64,000 nucleotides of DNA from CAWDMC01 sp963803295 (GTDB taxonomy: Bacteria > Acidobacteriota > Terriglobia > UBA7540): contig CAWDMC010000024.1 of NCBI GenBank assembly GCA_963803295.1, positions 248,001 to 312,000 on the forward strand, written 5' to 3'. Below the pieces are notes generated by a model. That model was not told the origin of the DNA. It was given only the letters and a program-made list of their open reading frames with translations, and ran no database searches. The first letter of the stretch is position 1, and each line of letters opens with the position of its first letter. Positions 56,131 to 64,000 of this stretch are shown in pieces. The position numbers and the translations under genes are program-made.

Positions 56131-56342
56131 TCGGCGCATTCTCGATTTTGCTCGCTGGGAATTATTGCTTCGCCGGCTGGCGCAGACATCGGGGTTGGAT
56201 GTCTGCGTGCTCGCGAGGCCGAAAGCCATCGAAATGTCGGGGACCCACTGTTTGAAGAATCGCAGACAAGCGAAGAGCATGCATGTCTGCGCCGCCCGTG
56301 GGTTTTGAGCCCGAGTAACACCGGGGTGGTCGCGCCCTGACC
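56131..56342. other. Possible structured RNA segment behind leader copy B
   Basis: Hairpin GCAGACATC-GGGGTTG-GATGTCTGC (56182-56206) and a wider pair GCAGACA...TGTCTGC (56260-56290) follow the boxA-like site. There is no coding frame. It might be part of a transcript from the promoter at 55970, or a member of the interspersed palindromes. Confidence 0.35.
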
Positions 56343-58637
56343 TTATCTCCCGGAAGGCACCGCGCCGCCGGCAGCGGCCTGCATCTTCATAATGGCGATG
56401 GGCACCCGCACAAACGCCACCTGGTTGGCGGCAGGGTCGATCACGTTCACCTGCAGGCGATAGCGTCCGGGCGGGAATTTGGTCAGCGGAATCTTCACGA
56501 AAAACCGGGCCTCACCTGCGACCGGCTTCACCACCTGGCCGGGAAAAGGTCCGGCTTCCGAGATCTTCACGCCACCCCGGAAAAACAGCAGGGCAACGGA
56601 TGGCAAGGGCCGCGGCTGAGATTGGAATCCGAAGGCCGCCGCTTGAGAATCATCGTTCGCTCGGGCCTTCTTCTGGTCGGGCGATTCCTGGCCAGTGTAG
56701 GACTCCAGATACACAAACAGGTTCTGATTGGTGCGAAAGACGCGGGTCACGCTGGGCAGCACGGTTTGAGCGCCAATACGTAAGGGAGACTCAGACCCCT
56801 TTTTGCCACGGCGGGTACTGCCTCTGGCCGCCGTGTTCGAATCGCCTAGCTGGTTCGAGACCACCACAGAGCTCAGCAAAAGGCCAGGTTGTCCTGAGGG
56901 AGACTGACTCTTGATCGGCGGCAGCACCAGCGGTTGTTCGAAGCTGCCCATCTTGCCGCTCTGGTTCTCGCGCACCACCACTTTCAGCCGGTACGTTCCC
57001 GGACCAAGCACAAAACCGCCTTCATACAGGATGTTGCCTTCCCTCACCTGCTGGTAATTCTCGCCGCCGAGCTTCACCGGCAGGGTATCGCGCAGCAGTG
57101 CGACCGGCTTTCCCGCAGGATCGCTGGCTCGCCAGGCAAAATCAAACTCCGTCTGATGATTGGCGGATTTCTGCAAGAAGTCGATGGCTGAACCGGGAAT
57201 CTTGGCCGCCAGCACCACGTAATACTGGCCATCAGGCTGGCGAAAATAGGAGGCCTCGACCGCAAGCAGCAGGTCGACAAAAGGTGTATCGAGATCCATC
57301 GCCTGCGCCAATTGCAGTTCCTTGTCATCCTTAGAGAACTGCCGGAAGCTCTTGGGTGCGAAGTATCCAGGTCGCGATTCGACCTTAACACCGGGAACGT
57401 CTACCAGCACCTTGATTCGCCGATAGCGGCCGTCAGCCTTCAGGTTGTTCGGGGAATAGCCCAGCAAATAATAGCTGGAGTTCTCCCGCTGCACCTGGGC
57501 GAAGGCAGGGCTGAAGTCATTCAGGTCATAAAAGGTGCGGCCCCCAGTATCGGTCGCCAAAGTGGCTAGCGTCTCACGTCCGCCCTGGAGATCGGACAAT
57601 TGCGAGCGGACCGCCTGGCCCGTGTAGAGCGCCGTACCCGAGGGACTTGCCGAAGTGGCGTCCCCGCCCGCCGGCAGCGCCACCAGACCGCGCGCGTCAA
57701 TCGTGTAGAACGAAACGTCACTGCGATTCGCCGCGTCGACGGTGGCGCGCAACTGCGCTTCGTTCTCGACACCGGTTCTCTCGATACCGCTCGAAAAGGC
57801 AATCACCGACTTCCGTCCCGTCGTATTCCTCAGCAAATCGGCAAGCGATTCGACGGCCGCCAGCTTCTGGTCAGTGTTGAAGATGTTGAACTCGGTTTCA
57901 TCAGGGGTGAAGGCGCCGGAAACATCCTGGGTGACGACCTCCTGACCGCTGGCGTCGGTCGTACCCGCTTCCCCCGCTCCACCGGCTTGGGCGAGGTCGG
58001 CGGATTGCCCGACTTCGATCGACTTCAGCGATTTGGCAAGCTTGTCGCGATCGTTGGTGAAAGTCTGCACCACCCGCAGATTAGTGGAGAAGGTCGCAAT
58101 GCCAATCAGATCAGCCGGTGTCAGTTTCTTCTGGACAAAAGTCTGCGCGGAGGTCAGCGCCCGCATCAGATCGTCAATCGGCATGGAAGTAAGGTCGAAG
58201 AAAAAAACGATCAGACGGTGGTCCCTAATCACCTCGGCGGGAGCGGCGTTGGGAGGCAATTGACCCAGATCGATGGTAGGCGGCGGTCCCGCCTCCGGAC
58301 CTTCGCCCGCCGTGGCCAGCCGCTCAACATTCTCCAGGCTGAAGGAATTGAGGGTTTGCGGAACACCATCTTCGTACACGCTGAAGTCGCTTTGTTTCAA
58401 ACTGGTGATCGGCGCCCCATTCTTGCTGGTGACGCGCACATCGACCAGCACTAGGTTTGTCTGGCTGCGGACCACGAAAGGCTGCCCTTGAGCGGCAGTG
58501 TGCGGCGCGGGAACGTTCTGGGCAAAGGCCCACAGGCAGAGAACGGTAGGCAGCATACAGAAGGCAGTAGGCAATAGGCGGCGCATCATCCGATTCTTTC
58601 GGTTTGACGCCTGTCTCGTTCTCGGCAGTACGATCAT
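56343..58637 (-). CDS. VWFA-related secreted protein, acidobacterial type
   Basis: The protein has 764 aa from the ATG at 58637 (MIVLPRTRQ; AGGAAAT 6 nt upstream); MMRRLL at 58589 is an alternative. Signal helix: LLPTAFCMLPTVLCLWAFA. A short N-terminal domain (FVVRSQTNLVLVDVRVTSKNGAPITSLKQSDFSVYEDGVPQTLNSF) precedes a von Willebrand A-like domain with RLIVFFFDLTSMPIDDLMRAL (MIDAS-like DxTSM), RKSVIAFSSGIERTG and FYTIDARGLVALP. The family acidobacterial VWFA-related signature SYYLLGYSP is present. Beta domains follow (FQQPLVLPPI, FPPGRYRLQVNVID). Role is unknown; exported. Confidence 0.87.
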   Translation of the reverse strand: MIVLPRTRQASNRKNRMMRRLLPTAFCMLPTVLCLWAFAQNVPAPHTAAQGQPFVVRSQTNLVLVDVRVTSKNGAPITSLKQSDFSVYEDGVPQTLNSFSLENVERLATAGEGPEAGPPPTIDLGQLPPNAAPAEVIRDHRLIVFFFDLTSMPIDDLMRALTSAQTFVQKKLTPADLIGIATFSTNLRVVQTFTNDRDKLAKSLKSIEVGQSADLAQAGGAGEAGTTDASGQEVVTQDVSGAFTPDETEFNIFNTDQKLAAVESLADLLRNTTGRKSVIAFSSGIERTGVENEAQLRATVDAANRSDVSFYTIDARGLVALPAGGDATSASPSGTALYTGQAVRSQLSDLQGGRETLATLATDTGGRTFYDLNDFSPAFAQVQRENSSYYLLGYSPNNLKADGRYRRIKVLVDVPGVKVESRPGYFAPKSFRQFSKDDKELQLAQAMDLDTPFVDLLLAVEASYFRQPDGQYYVVLAAKIPGSAIDFLQKSANHQTEFDFAWRASDPAGKPVALLRDTLPVKLGGENYQQVREGNILYEGGFVLGPGTYRLKVVVRENQSGKMGSFEQPLVLPPIKSQSPSGQPGLLLSSVVVSNQLGDSNTAARGSTRRGKKGSESPLRIGAQTVLPSVTRVFRTNQNLFVYLESYTGQESPDQKKARANDDSQAAAFGFQSQPRPLPSVALLFFRGGVKISEAGPFPGQVVKPVAGEARFFVKIPLTKFPPGRYRLQVNVIDPAANQVAFVRVPIAIMKMQAAAGGAVPSGR

Positions 58638-58680
58638 TATGATTTCCTGACACTTTGAGCACTGCAAGTCGCGGTCACGG

Positions 58681-58760
58681 CCCTGCTGAGCACCGGTGTC
58701 CCCACAGGCGTTTTCGGCGCTGGGGCAGCCCCGCCACAAAACTGAGCGTCACTACCGTTC
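58681..58760. repeat. Interspersed repeat, inverted copy of the 6455-6545 unit
   Basis: On the minus strand it reads GTGACGCTCAGTTTTGTGG, then AGCGCCGAAAACGCCTGTGG GGACACCGG. The unit at 6460-6545 has GTGACGCTCAATTCTGTAGG and AGCGCCGAAAACGCCGGTGG. It overlaps the gap between the VWFA gene and the TonB receptor gene. Confidence 0.65.
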
Positions 58761-58816
58761 GTAGCGCTCTGCCGGTCTCTAATGGCGCGATGGCAGATTG
58801 ACGGACACCCGACAAT

Positions 58817-61800
58817 TCAGAACCTGAATCGCACCGACACTGCCAAGGTCCGCATTGAACCCACATTAGTGATCCGTCCAAAGTTGGTGGAGTTGACGAC
58901 CGTTGCCAACCCTGCGTAGTTCACGTTGTTAAATAGATTGCTGGCCTGAACACGGAAATCGAACCGCATCCCCTTCTCCTGGGAGACGGTGATAAAGCGA
59001 TCGAGGGCCATATTGAAGTTGACCATTCCGGGGCCTGTGATGGTGTTCCGCCCGGCGTTGCCGAACCCCCCTGGTACAGGCACTGTGAATGCAGCGGTGT
59101 TGAAGAACTCGAGCGCGGTCGGATCGAGCGACGCCACTGGCGCGCCCGTGGCGTTGGCGCGCAGCGACTGATAAGCGCCGTTGCCCGCCGTGGCGCCAAC
59201 GTTGCCGCGCACCAGCGCCGTATAAGGCGTTCCCGACTGGATCTGCGAATTGCCCGAAATCTGCCAGTTGCCAAGCACGCTCGCCAGCGCTCCGCCCTTG
59301 TTCAGAAATTTGCGCCGCTCACCGAAGGGAACCTGGTATTGATAATTCAAGCTGAAGCGGTGCCGGACGTCGAACGACGAGAGCCCGCGCTCCGCCGCCA
59401 GATCCAAGTAATTCTGGGCCACGACGCTACCCTCGCCGCCGATGCTCGAGGCATCGTCGATGGATTTCGCAAAGTTATACTGGCCCCAGAGTGAAAGTCC
59501 GCCGTGAAATTGCCGACGCAGACTCACTTGCAGTGCGTTGTAGATGGAGTCCGACCCGGAAGTCTCATAGGTGAACTGCTGTGCGTTGGGAATGCTACTG
59601 GCTCCGCCACCCGTTCCTGTGCCTGAACTCGTCGTGCGGTTGGGCCCGAGCAGCAGGTCGAGATGGCTGCCCTTGGTGCCGATATAGCCGACATCGAGAA
59701 TCACATTGCGGGCAATTTCCTCCTCGACCGTGAAGTTCCAGGTCTGCCCATACGGTGTCCGAAATCTGGGGTCGACAGCATAGGTATTCGTCAACACATT
59801 GGAGGAGACCTGCGGGAATCCGTTTTCGAGCGTCAACACCTGCTGCGGACCGGTCAGTAAGGTGGAGGCCTGCGCGAAGGGCGGCTGATTCGCCAGATTG
59901 GGCACGAGCCTTTGATAGATCGAGCTGTCGTAGAAGATCCCGTACCCCGCACGCAACACCCAATGGTGATTAAGCCAAGGCCGGTAAGCAATGCCAAAGC
60001 GCGGCGCCACGCTATTCTCGCCGTGGCTGATCAGTGACGCCGGCAGTCCATCGGGATTGAGGCCGGTCACTACTCCAACGCTCGAAAAGCCCGCCCCTAA
60101 GGCAAGATCCGACAAATGGCCGTACTTCTCGCTGAAGGGCTGGAAATGCTCGTAGCGGAGTCCCCCGTTAAAGGTGAAGTGGGAGTTGACTCGCCAGTCG
60201 TCCTGTAGGAAGCCGTTGTAGACCCACGATCGAAAATAGTTGCTGCTGCTCCCGTAACGCACGGAGGTGATTTGCGGCAGGCCGAGCAGAAAGTCGGCAA
60301 AGTCGAGGCCTGTACCTGGCACCGGCTGCCCGCCGGAAAAAGCGCTGGTGGTAAAGCCACTAAAGGTAAACGTACCGCGCGCGTTGGGATCAGTGAGCGT
60401 GTTCAGCTCGATGCGCCTTATTTCGCCTCCGGCCCGCACATTGTGATGACCGTGATTGATCAGCAGGAAATCGACGCCGCGGAGCGTCTGGTTGCGGATG
60501 AGCGAGGGGATGGGGTCATTGAGTCCGCTGAAGTTGGTGAAGCTGACCATCGGGACGCCCCAGTCCCGCGGATCGGTGGCGATCCCCGCGATTCCTAGTT
60601 CGCCCGCAATGTTTTGTGTGTAAGCGAATGGATTCAGCGTGGAACTGCGCTGCCGGTTGAAGTTAAAACTGAAATTATTGATGAGATGGGGGCTGAAATT
60701 GTGCGACTCCACCAGGTTCAGGTTCTGGCTTCGCACGGAAAGATTCGAAGTGAACTCGGGGAAATTTGAAACCGACTCCGCCCGCCGTGAGTTGAAAAAG
60801 TAGAAGGCATTGATATTATCCTTGCTCGAAATCTGATGGCCGACGCGGACCATGAGACGATCGCTCGACGAAGGCAGCGACTCCTGCAGGTGGAAGTTCT
60901 GGACGGTACCGGGAAGGTTCGGCAGCGGGATGTACTTGAGCAATCCGAGCGCCGCCTGATTGATGTCTCCGCCAGGAATCAGATTGCTCGGAAAGGGCGC
61001 GCCAGTGGAGGGATTGTAGATGGTAGCTCCCGTACCGGCAAAGTCGCCGCCACGTTCCGCCAGCGTTGGCACCGTGGAGAAGCTGTCAAAGGGATTCTTG
61101 CTGCGTCCCAGGCCATAGTGGATGAAGAAGCTGGTCTTCTGGGCTCCATTGTAGACCTTGGGAATCACCAAGGGGCCACCGAGAGAGACGTTCAGATTCT
61201 CTGTATAAGCCGGGATCTGCGGCGACTGGGAAACATTCAGAGGATAAGGCCGCGCGTCCAAAGCCGAGTTCGAGTAACTCTCGGCAATGTTGCCTCGGAG
61301 CCGGTTGACGCGCACGCGTCCGCGGCCACCTCCGCCACCGCCAAAGAACACCACGGGACCTCCGCCGCCAAAACCGCCACCACCGAATCCTCCGCCACCT
61401 CCACCAAACCCTCCGCCGCCCCCGCCAAATCCTCCTCTGCCACCGGCTGCGCTACTACCAGCCTCGCCGCCAAATCCCGGAGCTCCGCCACCCTGTATCT
61501 GCATATATTCGCGAAACATTTCAATGCGACGTCGCATCGGGTCGTCGCCGCCCGGAGTAGCCGCATTGCTGACACTTCCTGAGAGCAGAAAGGAATTCGC
61601 CGCGCTCGATTCGCTCGTCGCGCCTGAAACCTGAGTATCGCCGGGCTCACTATTCGAGCCCATATTTGCGGTGCCATTCGTCGCGCCCTCGTTGAATCGA
61701 ACACTGCCTTCACCGCCATTACCGCCGCCGAATCCGCCTGACGCAGCCTCGATACCCTCGGCCCCTCCCGGCCCTCCGCTGCCGTTTGCCATGGCCTGCA

Positions 61801-62392
61801 TCCTGGCCTGGATGCGAGCGCGGACGTCGGGCGGCAGATTCGCGAGGTCAGGAGTTCCATCTGGAAGACCATTTCGCACTTGGGCGGGTGCTTGCGGTTG
61901 AGGCAGCGTCAGAGCCACGTTCACTTTGAGCGGCTTGCCTGCGCTCACGGGCACGGGCTCACGAACGTCTGGCTGGAATCCGGCCAATGAAACCTCAAGT
62001 TTGTAAGTGCCCGCTGGCACACCGCTGAGCGTGTAATCGCCATTCTCATCGGTCCACGTCTGTTGGCGCTGTCCCGTCTTCTCTTCCGTCAGCAGGATTG
62101 TGGCTCCTGGAACGGCGATACCACCCGGTCCGCGGACATGGCCGGTGATGGTACCGCTGCCTACTGTGGAAGTCGCGTCCAACGAATGGGTGGGTGGATT
62201 CAGCGCCTGCTCGGCCGGTACCACCTGTTGTGTTTGAGGTGTGGCCTCGAGCTGAGCCGGCGTCTGGACAGCCCGCCCTGGCAGTGCTTCAACCGCAAGC
62301 AGAAACAATACTGGCAAAAAAGGTAGCGGTACCAGGCGCCCCCGCTTCAGCCTGAACCATGACCAACGCCTTCGCGATTCCACTGCGAACAA
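58817..62392 (-). CDS. Oar-like TonB-dependent receptor with carboxypeptidase-regulatory domain
   Basis: The 1191-aa protein has a signal region (PLPFLPVLFLLAVEALPGRA). A carboxypeptidase-regulatory-like domain follows (GTITGHVRGPGGIAVPGATILLTEEKTGQRQQTWTDENGDYTLSGVPAGTYKLEVSLAGF, about residues 78-140). Then comes a low-complexity linker with a glycine run (about residues 318-355: FGGGGGGFGGGG, PVVFFGGGGGGRGRV), and a large barrel part (VRHNVRAGGEIRR, FQTFLQDDWRVNSHFTFNGGLRYEHFQPF, RFGIAYRPWLNHHW, ending RTLAVSVRFRF). No clear TonB plug domain is visible between linker and barrel. It sits in the outer membrane; the substrate is unknown. Gene order with the VWFA gene is on the same strand. 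Confidence 0.9.
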   Translation of the reverse strand: MFAVESRRRWSWFRLKRGRLVPLPFLPVLFLLAVEALPGRAVQTPAQLEATPQTQQVVPAEQALNPPTHSLDATSTVGSGTITGHVRGPGGIAVPGATILLTEEKTGQRQQTWTDENGDYTLSGVPAGTYKLEVSLAGFQPDVREPVPVSAGKPLKVNVALTLPQPQAPAQVRNGLPDGTPDLANLPPDVRARIQARMQAMANGSGGPGGAEGIEAASGGFGGGNGGEGSVRFNEGATNGTANMGSNSEPGDTQVSGATSESSAANSFLLSGSVSNAATPGGDDPMRRRIEMFREYMQIQGGGAPGFGGEAGSSAAGGRGGFGGGGGGFGGGGGGFGGGGFGGGGPVVFFGGGGGGRGRVRVNRLRGNIAESYSNSALDARPYPLNVSQSPQIPAYTENLNVSLGGPLVIPKVYNGAQKTSFFIHYGLGRSKNPFDSFSTVPTLAERGGDFAGTGATIYNPSTGAPFPSNLIPGGDINQAALGLLKYIPLPNLPGTVQNFHLQESLPSSSDRLMVRVGHQISSKDNINAFYFFNSRRAESVSNFPEFTSNLSVRSQNLNLVESHNFSPHLINNFSFNFNRQRSSTLNPFAYTQNIAGELGIAGIATDPRDWGVPMVSFTNFSGLNDPIPSLIRNQTLRGVDFLLINHGHHNVRAGGEIRRIELNTLTDPNARGTFTFSGFTTSAFSGGQPVPGTGLDFADFLLGLPQITSVRYGSSSNYFRSWVYNGFLQDDWRVNSHFTFNGGLRYEHFQPFSEKYGHLSDLALGAGFSSVGVVTGLNPDGLPASLISHGENSVAPRFGIAYRPWLNHHWVLRAGYGIFYDSSIYQRLVPNLANQPPFAQASTLLTGPQQVLTLENGFPQVSSNVLTNTYAVDPRFRTPYGQTWNFTVEEEIARNVILDVGYIGTKGSHLDLLLGPNRTTSSGTGTGGGASSIPNAQQFTYETSGSDSIYNALQVSLRRQFHGGLSLWGQYNFAKSIDDASSIGGEGSVVAQNYLDLAAERGLSSFDVRHRFSLNYQYQVPFGERRKFLNKGGALASVLGNWQISGNSQIQSGTPYTALVRGNVGATAGNGAYQSLRANATGAPVASLDPTALEFFNTAAFTVPVPGGFGNAGRNTITGPGMVNFNMALDRFITVSQEKGMRFDFRVQASNLFNNVNYAGLATVVNSTNFGRITNVGSMRTLAVSVRFRF

Positions 62393-62504
62393 ATCGTCTC
62401 TCCCCTCACTCCGGTCTGCTTAAAGCTATGACGTGATCCCACCGGCATGGGTTACTGACAAGACAAGCCAAAGTTCCAAAATGCCTAGTCTAGTTCTAGC
62501 AGGC

Positions 62505-62640
62505 AGGCTGCGGAAAGACTCCTCGCCACTGTCATTCTGAGGAGCCGCAGGCGACGAAGAATCTCGCGTCGCATTGAAAATACACAAACGAGATCCTTCG
62601 CTACGCTCAGGATGACAGCTTCGGAGGGTTTTCGCAGCCT
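62505..62640. repeat. REP/MITE-like palindromic element
   Basis: Outer arms AGGCTGCGGAAAGACTCC (62505-62522) and GGAGGGTTTTCGCAGCCT (62623-62640) are imperfect complements. Inner arms CTGTCATTCTGAGGAGCCGC (62529-62548) and CGAGATCCTTCGCTACGCTC...AGGATGACAG (62589-62618) also pair. The sequence TCATTCTGAG...CTCAGGATGA is a common dispersed palindrome of this kind of genome. It fills the 376-bp gap between the receptor gene and the DUF5666 gene; no gene is seen beside it. Confidence 0.75.
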
Positions 62641-62768
62641 GCTAAGAGTGGAAGCCCGCGACAGCGGGCGTCTGCCTCGTCTTGTCTCAAGTACTGGAAC
62701 CCTTGGCCGCCTGTTTTTGTAACTCGCGATAGCCGACGTTCGTTTAATCAGGTGGGAGGGATTTTGCA

Positions 62769-63593
62769 ATGAGAAGAATGAATCTCCACATTTTACTCCA
62801 GGGCACGAGCCTGGCAGCGGTAAGCGGCAGTATCTTCTGCGGACTGCTTTCGGTGTTCATCGCCCTGGGAACTGCCGTAGCGCAGGATCAACAACCACCC
62901 CAGGGCGCCCCCGTTGCGCCTTCAGAGCAGGCAAGGCCGGCACAGCGGGGTCGAAGATTCCCGATGCGCGGTATGAGCTTCGGGGTTGTCACCTCCGTCG
63001 GCGTCGATCGCCTGATGGTGAAAAAAAATGATGGCTCGACCGAGACCGTGCTCGTGGACGACAAAACCAACTACCGCGAGGGCGAAAAGCAAATCGCCCT
63101 GGAGGATCTGAAACCCGGTGATCATGTTGCGGTGCGCGCGCGCGATGCCGGGCCGGCAAATAGCATGACCCCCGGCTCAGCCCCGATGCCTGATCAAGGC
63201 GCAACCCAAGGCACGACCGCTACTCCCGCTGAGTGGGCGAGCAGCCAAGCCTCCCCCGCCACCGTGACCGCCGCCGGTGTACGCCGCGTCACTGGCCAGG
63301 AAATGCAGTGGTTCCAGGGGGACCGCGCTTTCGGCGAGATTACCGCAATTAACGGCAATGAGATCACGGTCACGAATCCGCGGCGGGGTACCACTCAGAC
63401 GATTGAGGTGAGTGACGGAACCACCTTCATGAAGCAAGGCAGCGCGATCACGATCAACGATCTCAAGGTGGGCGATCGCATGATGGCTGTGGGTAAAACC
63501 GCCAACGGCAAACTTGTGGCCGATCGCGTCATGGTAGGCATGCCAGGGGGCGGAGGCGGGTTCCGTCGCCCGCAGGGCGCTCCTAATCCATAG
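62769..63593 (+). CDS. Secreted protein with two DUF5666-like domains
   Basis: The 274-aa protein has a signal helix (LAAVSGSIFCGLLSVFIALGTAVA). Two small beta domains of DUF5666 type follow: FGVVTSVGVDRLMVKKNDGSTETVLVDDKTNYREGEKQIALEDLKPGDHVAVRA (about residues 72-125) and FGEITAINGNEITVTNPRRGTTQTIEVSDGTTFMKQGSAITINDLKVGDRMMAVG (about 188-242). A Pro/Gly/Ala-rich linker lies between them, and the end is GGGGGFRRPQGAPNP. GGGAGGG lies 9 nt before the ATG. Role is unknown; exported. Confidence 0.83.
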   Translation: MRRMNLHILLQGTSLAAVSGSIFCGLLSVFIALGTAVAQDQQPPQGAPVAPSEQARPAQRGRRFPMRGMSFGVVTSVGVDRLMVKKNDGSTETVLVDDKTNYREGEKQIALEDLKPGDHVAVRARDAGPANSMTPGSAPMPDQGATQGTTATPAEWASSQASPATVTAAGVRRVTGQEMQWFQGDRAFGEITAINGNEITVTNPRRGTTQTIEVSDGTTFMKQGSAITINDLKVGDRMMAVGKTANGKLVADRVMVGMPGGGGGFRRPQGAPNP

Positions 63594-64000
63594 AGGTAGT
63601 GAAGAAATTGGCCGGGCTTAGCGCTCTGCCGCTAGGCCCCCAGCCTAGCGTGTTCACCGCTTCTGGCCTTTCCGGATGTCGGACGCTGAGCCGATTCCCT
63701 CCGGGACATTTCTTCCATCGTCATAGGCGTGGGCTACGTCAGGAAACGCACCGGTTATGCGTGGCGTCATTCCCGCAGGTGACAGTGGGCCGCGCGCCAT
63801 TGTCAACTGACTCAACGTTTACAAGAGATTGCGATACCTACTAGAATGAAGTTCGTTGGAACTGTGCCGCAAACAGGGAATGACGGGCTCGTGGCCCTGG
63901 CAGTCGCGGCCATGATGTTTCAGCTACTCTGTCCAAACACGACAACCTACTATGGAATCTTTCGTTCAATTCGAGAACCGTTCCCAAAAGTGGCTGCGCG
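63594..64000. other. Window end, no certain gene
   Basis: A frame starting at 63952 (MESFVQFENRSQKWLR) is open to the right edge and could be the start of a gene, but it has no visible ribosome site and only 16 codons. The frame 63599-63844 has a GTG start and unlikely composition and is not called. Confidence 0.3.

Noticed and set aside
61330..61445. Glycine-run region of the TonB receptor as a collagen-like or PE-PGRS-like protein
   Set aside because: It is only a linker of about 40 residues between the regulatory and barrel parts.
63599..63844. 81-aa plus-strand open frame after the DUF5666 gene
   Set aside because: It starts with GTG directly behind the previous stop and has a composition rich in Pro/His/Arg, typical of non-coding GC-rich DNA.
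1..64000. Defence system, prophage or biosynthetic gene cluster
   Set aside because: No restriction, Cas, retron, phage structural or NRPS/PKS genes were recognised; the only systems-level novelty is in the IS element and the non-coding leaders.

Overview
The window is bacterial chromosomal DNA, most likely from an Acidobacteriota soil bacterium. The evidence is the gene repertoire: long 'orphan' MacB-like permeases with an N-terminal leader, a VWFA-related protein next to an Oar-type TonB-dependent receptor, large secreted propeller proteins ending in choice-of-anchor-D (ASH) repeats, a WXXGXW-repeat protein, and many short interspersed palindromes. No rRNA, tRNA or CRISPR array was recognised. 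Species cannot be stated from sequence alone.

Layout. 1-6170: a decayed MacB-like permease (cut by the left edge) and a Tat-exported GH38 mannosidase-like enzyme. 6.45-7.0 kb: interspersed repeats, a probable 5' group II intron fragment and a recombinase scrap. 7.3-11.45 kb: a compact + strand operon (TrkA-type channel, NAD(P)HX repair enzyme, TsaE, FabL-like reductase). 11.6-13.1 kb: ispH followed by a collapsed preTA relic. 13.5-18.1 kb: WXXGXW protein, aroB-ubiE, M28 peptidase, tatC, tatA/B. 18.2-19.25 kb: a dead IS1380-type transposase. 19.3-24.9 kb: zinc ribbon, thioesterase, hutH, two glycosyltransferases, prepilin peptidase. 24.96-28.2 kb: a MacB-like ATPase/permease operon with an in-frame amber codon in the permease.

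28.7-41.5 kb is a cluster of three very large secreted propeller/ASH proteins on the minus strand. One is frameshifted. One shares a roughly 600-bp C-terminal segment with its neighbour. One is split by an IS110/IS1111-type element (39573-41036) that sits exactly between codon parts, so removing it restores the reading frame. The 370-bp non-coding right end of this element contains strong hairpins and short matches to both junctions, as expected of a guide (bridge/seek) RNA.

41.9-56.3 kb holds guaB-vanZ, a Crp-type regulator, a degenerate receiver plus STAS pair, tldD/DUF433/pmbA and secreted proteins. Two promoter-plus-boxA-like leaders (41943-42084 and 55970-56100) resemble rrn or CRISPR leaders but have no rRNA or array after them. 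Palindromic elements and a RAYT transposase relic lie at 53-55 kb. 56.3-63.6 kb: VWFA protein, TonB-dependent receptor, a REP-like palindrome and a DUF5666 secreted protein.

Most intact genes are housekeeping or envelope functions. The notable signals are the IS1111-type element with its candidate guide RNA, the twin boxA leaders, and the large amount of gene decay (at least seven broken genes).
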